Origin: Ligustrum vulgare
Lineage: Eukaryota > Streptophyta > Magnoliopsida > Lamiales > Oleaceae
NCBI GenBank assembly: GCA_963555705.1
Contig: OY743170.1
Coordinates: forward strand, 26,660,862 to 26,724,861
Reading direction: 5' to 3'
Length of the DNA: 64,000 nucleotides
Positions 54,010-64,000 of this stretch are shown piece after piece. Below the pieces are notes generated by a model. That model made no database searches. It was given only the letters and a program-made list of their open reading frames with translations, and was not told the origin of the DNA. The position numbers and the translations under genes were made by a program. Position 1 is the first letter of the stretch; every line of letters begins with the position of its first letter.

Positions 54010-56371
54010 CAATTTTGCTACTTGTACAAAATTGTGTACAAACTAGTGTACAAAAGCCGACTTCTCGCGAGATGATGAATGACCACGATATATTGTATTT
54101 GTCCATTTTTGCACGAAAAATGGCTGAAAATGGCTGAAAATTCATAGTATGACATTTGCAGAGGAAAAACGCGACCCAGAGTTCCCCATTTCCGCCTGCG
54201 ACCCAGAGTTCCCCATTTCCGCCTCAGCTCCACCGTCCGCAACCTGAGACGAACATTGCAGAGGGAAAAACTGAACCAAAGTTCTCCGTTTCCGCCTCAG
54301 CTCCACCTATAAGAGTTAATCCTCCCGGTGGTAAACCCATTGAAGTCGATCGAGTCAGATCTGGGTTGAGTTGAAGTTGTCTCCACCTGAGCCCGCTGTC
54401 GCAACCTACTACAACGAAGTTCATCCGAGCCGGAGAAATTGAAAACTTCAGCTGAGGTAAGAGTTCATTGCCTTCCTTGCTTGATATTTTTTCTTGCCTA
54501 GCTAAGAGTTAGAAGATAATGATGATTCAAATGGTGATTGAAGAAATAAGCTCTTGTTTGATGTTGTTATGTGGCTGCATTTGAATTGCTTCCCCGCATT
54601 GCGTATCCTATATACCTCAAACCATTTCAGAAACCCCTTCCCGCATTTAGGACATCGACGCTTGTTAGGACAATCGTTGAACCAATGGCCCGGCCTCCTG
54701 CAGCTATGACAAACATAGTGGTTCCTATTCATCGGTAAATTACCTGCAAGACATGCAATTTATCTTCTTATTATAAAATACTAAGCATTCCATGAACAGC
54801 AAGAGCATCAAGAAAAAATAGAATTTTTACAGACACTAAAATCTAACAATGTCTATCTAATGGACGTGCATGAGGAGACATGTTGGTCAGAGCCCACAAT
54901 TGATTTATACTGCATATTGTCTTGCATATTGTCTTGCTCTCTTGCATATTGTCTTGCTCTCTTGCTTCTGGATTCTAACCTAACCTAACAGGTCCACATA
55001 GTTATGGCTACCATTTTGTCCAAATTTTACAGTTCATGTTACGGGCGAAGTCTACTCTTTGGGGATAACCCGCTTCAAGCATACTCCTATCTTAGACACT
55101 CCACAAAGAAATGTTATGTCTCATGATGGAAGTGCAATCTACCCTTTACATAAAAGCTAGTTTATCAAGAATAGTTTATCAATAATACAAAACCAGTTTG
55201 AATTGTTAATGGGTGGTTATATTACGGATTGATTCCAAAATAAAATAAAAATAAAAAAACCAGCATCAAGGAACACCCAGACTGCACCAAATCTATTCAG
55301 CCATAACCTAATTAGACGTTGCAACAATGCCATAACCTTTCTTCTGAACATTGTTATTTTACCAGTGAGACTAAAAATGCTAGTTCTCAAAATTTTACTA
55401 TCGAACTAACCAATTGAAGCCATACGAATGCTAAAACTCCCTATGACACGATTTTAACTAAGCAGGCAAGAATAATTACAGTTTTTAGGTTACAGGCAAA
55501 TCAGTTGTCCTACTGGGAAAAATGTCTGAAGATCGACTAAATAGTTCAATGAGCAAACTTAATTCCATAGTCAATACGTTTAACATCTCAGAACCGAAGA
55601 AGAAAACATAGTGTGGTGTTTTAAGATTCAATTGTAGGTTGAGAAAAGATTTTGAGAAATAAGAAAGAGAGTAGTTGAGACCTAAGCAATAAAAAAACTT
55701 CCACAAGAACAAATAATTGGTGGATTTGATAAACATATACAAGATATTACTGTCAAATTTTCAAGGAAGATTCTACATTACAAAAATAATGAAAATTTTA
55801 TGCCCTGCTGAAATTTTTATGCAACTACTGAAAATTATCAAGAATATTTACATTCTTTTGATAGAAGTTTTAAACATTACAATAGCAAAATTAGGAACCA
55901 AAATAATACAGAAAAACGAATTCGCAATAATCATTGAAAATATATGGCCTTCCCCAAATCCAGCGAATCCAAACCTCAAACAAACCATAATGTAATCTCG
56001 ACAGCTACGAATTTTAAGATGTACCTGGAGATTTCTTCAATTTGTTCCCTGATCTTCTTGCTCCCACTCCAGCTGATCTTCTTGCTCCCAGAATCGCAGA
56101 AGATGTTCTCTCTCACCTCTGTTCGGTACTCAGCCTAAACCCTAGAAAACGATTGCTCCCACAATCACTGATCTTCATCCGAGCCGGAATCGCCAGAATC
56201 GAAGGAATCGCAGGAGATGATCTCTAGCCTAAACCCTAGAAAACGTGTTGGTACTGAAAGAGCAATTTTGCGGTTTGGGTTAAACGGGTACCAAACATTA
56301 AGGGTATTTTGGAATTTTTACCTTTTTTTGTACACTAGTTTGTACACAATTTTGTACAAGTAGCAAAATTG
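54010..56371. mobile_element. Pack-MULE-like element with 9-bp target duplication
   Basis: Terminal inverted repeats of about 46 bp run from CAATTTTGCTACTTGTACAA at 54010, and their inverse ends GTACAAGTAGCAAAATTG at 56371. The flanks TTGCATGAG (54001-54009) and TTGTACGAG (56372-56380) agree at 7 of 9 positions, the 9-bp duplication expected of Mutator elements. No transposase is present. The 2.36-kb interior holds gene-like pieces: a duplicated CGCGACCCAGAGTTCCCC stretch at 54171-54215, a splice-donor-like GCTGAGGTAAGAG at 54452, a zinc-knuckle frame at 54502-54732, and TCTTCTTGCTCCCA repeats at 56050-56095. Confidence 0.78.
54502..54732 (-). pseudogene. Captured CCHC zinc-knuckle gene fragment
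   Basis: The 76-aa frame starts MNRNHYVCHSCRRPGHWFND. The zinc knuckle is CHSCRRPGHWFNDC (C-x2-C-x4-H-x4-C), followed by a second pair in RCPKCGKGFLKW. Plant proteins combining a CCHC knuckle with a GRF-type zinc finger have this pattern, which suggests the source (inference). The tail FEVYRIRNAGKQFK may be intronic or the start of the second finger. It sits inside the Pack-MULE in antisense to the 54.2-kb leader-like sequence. Confidence 0.6.
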
Positions 56372-56525
56372 TTGTACGAGAGGAGTGTGTTTACCTGAGC
56401 ATTGAGAAATCTGGTATGATAAAGTGATTTTTTGTTTTGTCTGTTATAATAACACATTTGCCCCTCATTTTAACGAGGGTTATGTTCACCCTCGTTAAAG
56501 AGGGTGAACAAATCTGTACTCAAAC

Positions 56526-57314
56526 TGGATCTAAATCACGAATTTACAGGTTTATGGATTAGCAGTTTTCATCTTTTAATTCCAAGAATCTTATACTCCA
56601 AACCTCCAAATCTTCTATGGTATTCTTCAAAGTCAAGACTAAACCAATGTGTGGGCATACTCTTTAATTTAATAAAAAACTAATTATTGGACAAGGAAAC
56701 TTTATTTTCTTTCTCTAAATTGAACACCATGGAATAGTTATTGTATTCTATGTAGTGTATGATATCTAGATACCATATAGTCTCTATTTATATATATGAG
56801 ACTATATCAATGAAATTACAATAATAATTCCTTGTTCAAACAAGATTTTTAATTAAAACCAAACTTTGGATTTTAATAAAAGTCCAAACCTAATTAGTAC
56901 ATTTAATTATTTATGTAGTTCTTGAATTCTATTTACAATCACAACTAAGTTTACAACTTTCATGGTAATTACAATTAAGTACAAAACTTTATTGTAATTA
57001 TAATTAAGCTTAAAACTTTTATATTAATTGCAATTAAGATTCAATACTTTATGGAACTACCACAGAGATCTAATCAGACATATTTTCAAGCTCCAATAGT
57101 TAGATCATGTCTAGTCGATCATAGACCGTCCAATCTAAATATTAGTCTTTGACTTTTTCACTAAAGACAAAAGACTGAACTCTCAAAATATATAAGATCA
57201 CAGAAGCCAATCAATCTATAATACTGTTTTCTAACCTAATTTTCGTCCAAGATTTGATAATTAGGTATGAGCATAAATGAACATTTTACCCCTATAATTA
57301 TTCTCGCAAACTTA
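56526..57314. repeat. Direct repeat, copy 2 (LTR candidate)
   Basis: Partner of 50478-51231. It is slightly longer because of small insertions (for example AGTCAAGACTAAACCAATG at 56631-56649). It carries the same minus-strand TATA box (TATATAAATAGAGACTATA). The 5.3 kb between the copies contains the FAR1 pseudogene and the Pack-MULE. Confidence 0.6.
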
Positions 57315-58149
57315 AGTGTCACATTCTTCGACGGTCATGTGAACCAATCATGGATGTCGAAATTATGTCATCACTAAAAATTGAGCTCAGATTTTAATCA
57401 TTCTAAAAAAAATGTAGTCTATCGATTTTTCATGATGACGATACCCGACACGAATTCATGTTCTCTACTTACATTCTCAAGGTCTAACTCACCAAGATAT
57501 TTTGACCATTCAAATTGATCGCCTATTGCTAAATCAAAGAAGCATTAAAGTAACGGAAAGATATACAAAACATTGTCAAGGTATTTCAATGAAATACACG
57601 AAAACCAAGTGGAATTTAATTATCCGCACAGTCTCAAATCAAGTATCCAACTTATATTATCTTCAGAGGTGATCATAGGGGCTTTAATTCACATTCTATA
57701 TAATTAATAAACACAATAAAAAAATAACACCAGAATTGATTTATTATAAAATGTTATTTTATCCCAACAAAATATATTACACGGACACACTAAAAACAAG
57801 GTCTCTCCCAATATTACCGTACTCATTTCACCCCTCACACCTTCTCCTCCGAATTTCTTTCTTCCTTCGTAATATCATCAAAGATCATACTTTTCGGCAC
57901 ACTCATGTCAACATTCGCCCACCCCACTATTCTCTTATCTTCACTGATGCATCATCAATTTCTATTCACAATGACTTTCTAATTGTTGGAAATTTCATTC
58001 ATCAGTGAATGAAAATTAAATTCAGCATGAAAATTTCATTAGTTTCTATGTTCCAACATTCAAATCGTATATGTTTCAAATGTGAATTCAATTGTGTTTA
58101 GTGTCGGTTTCAAATATTGAAAATAAGTTACAATTTTTCAGATTCCAAA
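57315..58149. other. Unassigned sequence, no gene seen
   Basis: AT-rich. The 90-aa frame at 57736-58008 has no recognisable motif. Confidence 0.4.
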
Positions 58150-58500
58150 GAGCCTATAAATAGCTCCTGTCCTCTTGGTAGAACAACGTAGCAAACACAA
58201 GAAAAAATTTCAGCTTCCTCTTCCTCCTCCGTTTCAGCAGCCTGATTTTTTTTTTCCCTTCCTTCCTTTGCCAAAGTTCTTCAAGAGAGACACAGTAGTT
58301 TGATAGACGGTTAACGTAGTGTAACGTGAACCAACAACCGATTTTATCTTGAGAATCGAACACCGATCAAAAACCTCTTGCACCCCGGTGAGACGACGAA
58401 TTCGATTTAAGGAAACCGTGTAAACACGGGACTTCGATTTGATTTCATTTGTTTCATTCTCTAAGATTTTCCCCTACACTAATTACACTATGATCTATCC
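58150..58500 (+). promoter_or_regulatory. Promoter/leader-like segment, LTR candidate
   Basis: GCCTATAAATAGCTCC at 58153-58168 is a good TATA box. It is followed by a CT-rich leader (58205-58265) and the stretch AACCGTGTAAACACGGGACTT, which carries a short inverted repeat (CCGTGTaaACACGG, 58415-58428). The arrangement resembles the promoter/R-U5 part of a copia LTR, but no partner LTR or coding region was identified. Confidence 0.35.
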
Positions 58501-58828
58501 CAGTTAAAAAAATATGTGAACCACTACTATTTCAAGAAATACAATGTATTGAGAATAAAAGAAAGGATGGTAAATAGTTAAAATTATTCATCTCATTTCA
58601 TCATATAAAAAAATCATTTATTTTTAGTTGAATAACCGCTATAGAAATGCTTTTGTACTTGGAACTGTTTTGATCATTGAGTAGTTTTCATTTACATTTT
58701 CAGTGATTAAATTACGAATTGATATGAATTATGAACCCAGCATCATTGATGATTCACCTTAAAAAGAAAAGAAAAAAAATGCTCCAGTTGATGGAAACAA
58801 ACAAAGTCACCAGGAGAAAGTCATTATC

Positions 58829-58833
<5 letters not shown>

Positions 58834-58872
<39 letters not shown>
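58834..58872. repeat. (TA)n microsatellite
   Basis: About 19 TA units. Confidence 0.95.
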
Positions 58873-58874
<2 letters not shown>

Positions 58875-59520
58875 AGTATGAGGAAACACGGTTAGTTACA
58901 AAATTTAAGAAATTGAAGGAATATATGGACAGTGAGGATGAGGAAGCAAATAATTTATCACATATTTTCTTATCAGGGGTTGCATCTCATGCTCTGAGTG
59001 AAGAATGAAGAAAAGAAAAAGAATATTTGTGTTGAGATGTGAGATTTGTAGTGTGAGAATTAGAGAGAGGATGATGATGGATGTTTGTGTAATTTTAATT
59101 ATGACTTTTATAGTAAATTTTAAAATGCGGTTAAAGAAAAAATAAATTGTGGTAGCAATATAGTTTCCCTTACTGAAAACCGCATGGTCCAACGATCTTG
59201 TATATATTTTTTTCAAACAATAATTCTATTCGTGGAGTTTAAATAGAACAAATACAATGTAGTCCAAACTAAATAGCCACTAGTCAACTAACAAAACAAA
59301 AAAAAAAAATCAAAAAAAATAAATAAAATACATGGCCACAAGCCTTAGTAGATTAAAACAAGAATGTAACAGGAATATACAGTAACTTGCTTTGCTTTCA
59401 ACTGAAACATTGCAATTACATAAAATCAATCTTAAAGAAGTTGAGAGTCAAACCTTGTTCACCCAAAGACTCTAAACACAATTGCATCGGTATAGACAAT
59501 TGCTTGAGTTTAAGGATGTA

Positions 59521-59658
59521 CTAAGTTGCAGTAGATTCTGCTTGCTTTTCCTTCGGGGGTGAGAGACTTTCGAAGTTGAGATCCCCAACGCCTCTAGGAG
59601 GACCAATGCTACAACGAGCTGTGTTATGTAACACAATTGCATCCTTTATTTTCTGAAA
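59521..59658 (-). CDS. Thioredoxin-like (ACHT-type), last exon
   Basis: Minus-strand exon after acceptor TTTTTGCAG: FQKIKDAIVLHNTARCSIGP, PRGVGDLNFESLSPPKEKQ, AESTAT and TAG at 59523-59521; 46 codons including the stop, no lesions. FQKIKDAI..HNTARCSIGP is the conserved end of plant thioredoxin-like 1 / atypical Cys-His-rich thioredoxins, chloroplast disulfide reductases. Together with the exon at 60152-60316 it forms the 3' part of one gene, joined in phase 0 over a 493-bp intron. The sequence shows normal splice sites and no decay. Confidence 0.85.
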   Translation of the reverse strand, partial: FQKIKDAIVLHNTARCSIGPPRGVGDLNFESLSPPKEKQAESTAT

Positions 59659-60151
59659 CTGCAAAAAGGTAGACACCTTTTTTTATATTTAATCAACAAA
59701 ATGTGGATGTTTCCCAGATTGCTAATAACCGAATGGTGGGACAACACTCTCTCCTAAGCAACTGCCACTGACACCCAAAGTTATCTTTAGTTCACTATCT
59801 CATTGTTTAGACTTAACTGAACCAAAATGATTTATCGGTTCAGGTTCAGTCATATGAAGCTCCACCAGCAGGGATGGGAGGTGCAATTAACAAGATACTA
59901 GATAGCTGCATTACTTCAGTTTCTACATGAATGAATTTATATACTATTACTCAAACCAATACAAAAAGAAAACCAACTGGAGCCGTCTGTTGGTAATCTA
60001 GCAATTCAAAATTTGAGGAGAAGCATTTCCCAAATCTTTAAGTTATTAAGATTCAAATGAATAGTATTGAACATCAGGGGTTGAAATTAGATCTCAGTCA
60101 ATAACCAAAAGCCCAATGAAAGCAATTATTTACACAATAAAATTTACTTAC

Positions 60152-60316
60152 TTTAGCAAGAGAACAAGAGAAAGACTCTAGTTGTCCATCTGCTCCTCGG
60201 TAGAAGTGGAAATAAGGAAGAACCTTTACATTCAAATTCTTGCACATAGGTTTGTTTTCATCAAAGTTGACTTTCAGGAACAAAATATCTGGGTGTTCCT
60301 CGGCAGTTCTGCAAAG
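60152..60316 (-). CDS. Thioredoxin-like (ACHT-type), penultimate exon
   Basis: A 165-bp exon (55 codons, phase 0 at both ends) between acceptor TTATCAG and donor GTAAGT. It reads [40 protein letters not shown] and [15 protein letters not shown]. This is the second half of the thioredoxin fold, with the cis-proline motif in [11 protein letters not shown]. The Trx active-site exon (a WCGxC-like motif) should precede it on the minus strand, but was not found between 60317 and 64000. Instead an LTR-like block begins at 60924, about 0.6 kb upstream. Either the 5' exons lie beyond the window after a large intron, or the gene is a fragment. Confidence 0.87.
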
Positions 60317-60923
60317 CTGATAATCAAAAACACTATTAACTCACTATTTTTTCTCGATGTCTGGACATCACATGAAATTATTTTGGTTCAAATCAAGAAA
60401 ATTGTATTTTATTAAGAAAAGAGATGTCAATATCTTAGTGTTCATTTATAAACTTAGGTGTGGTCAATTAGTTTCAAAATCCGAGTGTCTTCAAGAACAA
60501 TATATTATGCTTCACTGAGGCAATTAAATTATTTTGTAACAGTTTTTCCTCCACATGTATCTTTAAAATACAGTTCCCAAGAACATTTAAATTTTGTAGC
60601 CCTTGGTTAGATGCTGTCTGCAAGATCGGAAACTCTTGATTCACGAGACAAATGTAAGATCTATTAAATGAGCTTCATAATGATGTTATGTCCATTCAAT
60701 ACGCAAAGACGGATTTCTGATTGGAACATTAAATCCTACACTATCTGAACAGGTGTAAGATGACCAAATCAAACAACTCTATAATATCCGAGATTAGCTT
60801 AACATTATACTTGCAACATCTATATATCCTCTCACAAATAAGCTAACATCAAATGCCACGACGTCTGTCCATAGGTGGTTTTGAACAATTCATGGCGCCA
60901 ACTAGAAGATTCTACAAACTTTA

Positions 60924-62590
60924 TGAAGCGACCGAGAAATTTTCAGTTAATTTTTAAAGGATTATTTAATTACTCAAAATCGTGTCGCTATAATTTCACC
61001 CAAATTTTTGTACTAAGTGTTCATTTAGCCATGTAAATTATTTTGAGTCAATAAAATAATTGAAGTCCAAATTACTTTAGTCTAAATTCCGATTTTTATT
61101 TTATTTAATTATCCCAATTAGTTTCAAAGCCATTCAAAATTTCTTTAACCATATTTTGGATAATATACATCTTTCCAAATTCTCAATATTCTATTTTAAC
61201 TGAAACACTTCCCAACCTATCAATTCCTATATATCCCCTTTCCCTTCCCTTTCCCCTTCCCCATCAACATTAACGACACATGAAGAACTCAGATTTTCTT
61301 CATCAAAACTCTCGGCATGATTCAGTCCTTCAATCAAACAGTTATCTTCAACATTGAAAATTCACAGGTTGTTGCTAGGAAATCGATTCCTAACCATCAA
61401 CACGTGAGAAATTCCAAACATCACAACTGTTTCCCACAACCACCATCAGTCACGACACCAAAATCGAAACCACAAACTGCTATGCAAATTTAAATCATTC
61501 CACAACACCCAAACCAAGCACAACTATTGCCCAAATCACCGACTGCAGATTTCCATAGTGACACCACCACCGCCTTTCACAGCGGAAGCCACAATCAAGT
61601 TTACCAATCTGCCAAAACCAACCCCGAACTGCAATACCAAAAATCAAAGAAACCAAAACACAACCATCACACCACCGCCAATGCCGATCCGCACACCAAA
61701 CCCGACCGCACTTCAAAACCGTCCTTGCCCACCTCTAAAATCGCCAACCAATCAACACCCAACCATCAAGAAACCCAAGAGATAACAGAGTTCAAAAGTT
61801 TACCTCGGCCGCCACCTTTTTAAAGATGTTCTAAAATTATCAGTCCCTATGTTTCCAAAATAGATGAGTTAGCCCCTTTGATTTTTGAAAAATCGTATTA
61901 CAGCACCAAAACTTTTAAATTCTAGTTTCATTAAAATTTAACTTTAGTCCCTAAACTTTATTTTGTCGCTTTTATCTTTCAATTTTCAAAGTACTAAATT
62001 AATTTAATTTTGTTTTAGCTAGACGAAGCATTCGGTGAATTGAGAAGTTGACGTGTTATTCCCGCACCACTTTTTGAACTTGAAAAGTTTGAGGTAGACT
62101 AGCCCCCATTAATTGATTTAAATTATGATTGCATGTAAATGTGTGGTTTATGTGGCTTATATGCATTTATTGCATGAGACAAGACAAGACTATATTACTT
62201 ATGAAATATTTATGATGTTATGCATGTCATAACTTATATGCATTTTATTGCATGAGACGAGACGTGAATATTTCATTTGTGTTCACTATGTGGCACTTTT
62301 GATGAAAGATTTATATGATGATGTCACAATATGACTTCCATGTTTATGTTTTTAATTATAATGTAGAAATGTAGATTAATTAATTTGCAATTAGTCTACT
62401 AGTATTTTCTTGAAATGCTCATTCTGTTTTTAACAATATTTGCAGATTTCGGAGACGATGACGAGTGATGGACGGTGGTGGCATTAATAATTAATTAATA
62501 GATTTTTTTTTTTTTTAGTTTTGAATATTTACACATTTATTAATGTTGAATAATTTAGGAGTTTTAAGAACGCTTGAGAATTTATAACAT
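60924..62590 (+). mobile_element. LTR-like block, TGAAGCGACCGAG type (solo LTR candidate)
   Basis: It begins TGAAGCGACCGAGAAATTTTC, near-identical to the chromovirus LTR start at 7595. It has a TATA-like CCTATATATCCCC at 61227 followed by a CCTTTCCC-rich tract, a promoter-like layout. The late part (62444-62480) has a GAGACGATGACGAGTGATGG stretch common near the end of Del/Tekay LTRs. The 3' boundary is uncertain and no target duplication was found. No internal element sequence follows. The ORFs at 61495-61823 are proline/threonine-rich products of a CCACCA-type stretch and are not supported as genes. Confidence 0.5.
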
Positions 62591-63074
62591 TACCAAATAA
62601 TTTTTTTATTAGTGAATAATGAATGGTTTAAATTATTATCTTATTAAATCTTATTCACCGTTTGACATTTTATCAAATGTTGCCAAGTGGAAAATTAAGT
62701 TATTCTTCCGCTAAAACGTTATTTCAAAAGTTAGATGAAGATGATAACGTGGGTTCCGTTTTTTGTACACAATAAAATAATAATAAATGGAAATGAATTG
62801 TCCACCAAGTTAAGTAAATAACAACATTTATACCCTTATTTTGAATTTTGAAGTACAAAAAGCAAAAGGCAAAGTTACAATTCCTCCCCTACCTCAATGC
62901 CACTGTGGGATTAGGAAAAAAAAAACAAACCAACCTCTCACACTAATCTCAAACCATTTGTTTATCTTAGAAATCTCAATCTCAATAATCATTTGCAAGA
63001 TCAAGGAGATTTTTATTTATTGGTATCAATGTCTATTACTTTATTAATTGGTATATTTTATTATTTTGAAGTCA
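62591..63074. other. 5' flank of the hAT transposase pseudogene
   Basis: AT-rich. No terminal inverted repeat could be identified with confidence, although the hAT element should start somewhere here. Confidence 0.35.
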
Positions 63075-64000
63075 TGAGTACTAATAACATGAATGAAGAT
63101 TTAACAAAGCCTATTTGGAAATATGTTACAAAATTTGATAAACTAAATAAAGGAGGTGGAAATATTTCTTGGCAATGCAACTTTTGCAATACAACCAAAA
63201 GAGATTCATATACTAGGGTTAGAGCACATTTGATGAAATTTCCGGGTAGTGGTATTGGAGCTTGTCCAAAAGTAACCTAAAGAAACATATATGAAATGCA
63301 AAAATTGGAAGAAGTGAAAATGAGGAGTTAAGAGGTAAAACGGGTCTCATTGTCGATGGAAAACATGAGTTTGGTTGGTAGTTACACATTAGAGGTAAAG
63401 AAAAGGAGAGTTCAATTCAAAAGGCCTTTAACAATATATCACGTGATCAATTGGATTCGAAAATTGCTAGAATATATTATTCAAGTGGTTTACCCTTTCA
63501 CCTTGAAAGGAATCCTTATTACATTTCTTCTTATACCCTAGTCGCAAATAGTCCATTGCTTAGATATAAGCCTCCCGGTTATAATAAGTTGAGAACTACG
63601 CCACTTCAAAAAGAGAAGAAATGTGGATGCTTACTACAACCAATTAAAAACACATGGGCGGAGAAAGGAGTCACTATTGTGAGTGATGATTGGAGTGATC
63701 CACAAATAAGGCCATTAATTAATTTTATGGCTGTGACCAAAATTGGACCAACGTTTTTACGGGCGGTTGATTGCTCCGGTGAGATTAAAAATAAATATTT
63801 TATTGCTAAATTGATAAAGGATGTTATAGAAGAAGTTAGCCCCGAAAAGGTTGTTCAAGTTATTATCGACAATGCGGCTAATTGTAAGGGTGCGGGGCAA
63901 ATAATTGAAGTGTAATATCCTCATATTTTTTGGACACCGTGTGTTGTACACACACTTAATCTTGCTTTGAAAAATATTTGTGTGGCAAAGAGTGTTGAGG
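63075..64000 (+). pseudogene. hAT transposase (BED finger and DUF659), broken and cut by the window end
   Basis: The first frame starts at 63075: MSTNNMNEDLTKPIWKYVTK, then a BED-type finger ISWQCNFCNTTKRDSYTRVR, AHLMKFPGSGIGACPKVT and a TAA at 63278. After stops and frameshifts (63280-63440) the frame at 63451 reads DSKIARIYYSSGLPFHLERN, PPGYNKLRTTPLQKEK, GVTIVSDDWSDPQIRPLINF, FLRAVDCSGEIKNKYFIAKL and VVQVIIDNAANCKGAGQIIE, the DUF659 domain found in Ac-like hAT transposases and their domesticated relatives. TAA at 63913 interrupts; afterwards YPHIFWTPCVVHTLNLALKN continues in the same frame to the window end. The catalytic core and dimerisation domain would lie beyond. Confidence 0.85.

Noticed and set aside
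57736..58008. 90-aa plus ORF
   Set aside because: No recognisable motif, no supporting splice or promoter context that ties to it.
61495..61823. Thr/Pro-rich plus ORFs and a Trp-rich minus ORF
   Set aside because: They lie in an LTR-like block with CCACCA-type composition; no domain and mutually overlapping.

Overview
This window is repeat-rich nuclear DNA from a flowering plant, most likely a eudicot. It is AT-rich, carries plant-type introns, and is built almost entirely of plant transposon families: Ty3/gypsy chromoviruses, Tat/Athila-like gypsy elements, Ty1/copia, CACTA, Mutator, hAT, PIF/Harbinger-like MITEs and a Helitron. I cannot name the species. No rRNA, tRNA gene or CRISPR array was seen.

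Host-gene content is small. (1) A cytidine deaminase pseudogene (9277-9773 plus 15366-15703) is cut in two by a Ty3/gypsy element, has a stop at codon 17, and has lost one zinc-ligand cysteine (PCxxC became PYxxC). (2) The last two exons of an ACHT-type thioredoxin-like gene lie on the minus strand (60152-60316 and 59521-59658) with clean splice sites; the 5' exons with the catalytic cysteines are not visible. (3) RAD23 ubiquitin-like exons were captured inside a CACTA element, one of them duplicated. (4) A CCHC zinc-knuckle fragment sits in a Pack-MULE-like element. (5) A FAR1/FRS-type pseudogene lies at 52.4-53.3 kb.

Layout. 1-4.2 kb: 3' ends and LTRs of two Tat/Athila-like elements. 4.35-7.1 kb: MITEs and a 1.7-kb foldback. 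7.2-8.8 kb: chromovirus 3' end and a CACTA end. 9.3-15.7 kb: cytidine deaminase pseudogene split by a chromovirus. 16.46-27.04 kb: a copia element (TSD CAAAT) holding a truncated gypsy with a 3.85-kb LTR. 27.08-27.6 kb: hAT-type MITE. 27.6-29 kb: Helitron helicase remnant. 29.23-38.73 kb: a gypsy chromovirus (TSD GATAG) reduced to its integrase, with a 4.3-kb CACTA in one LTR. 39.9-43.5 kb: degenerate copia on the minus strand, with a solo LTR (TSD TTATA) in it. 43.56-49.88 kb: minus-strand gag-protease gypsy. 50.5-57.3 kb: two ~0.77-kb direct repeats around the FAR1 pseudogene and the MULE. 59.5-60.3 kb: thioredoxin exons. 60.9-62.6 kb: LTR-like block. 63.1-64 kb: broken BED/DUF659 hAT transposase running off the window.

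The clearest biology is nested insertion and gene-fragment capture. I see no intact autonomous element and no complete host gene. Family names, domains and clades come from motif recognition by eye and were not checked against any database.
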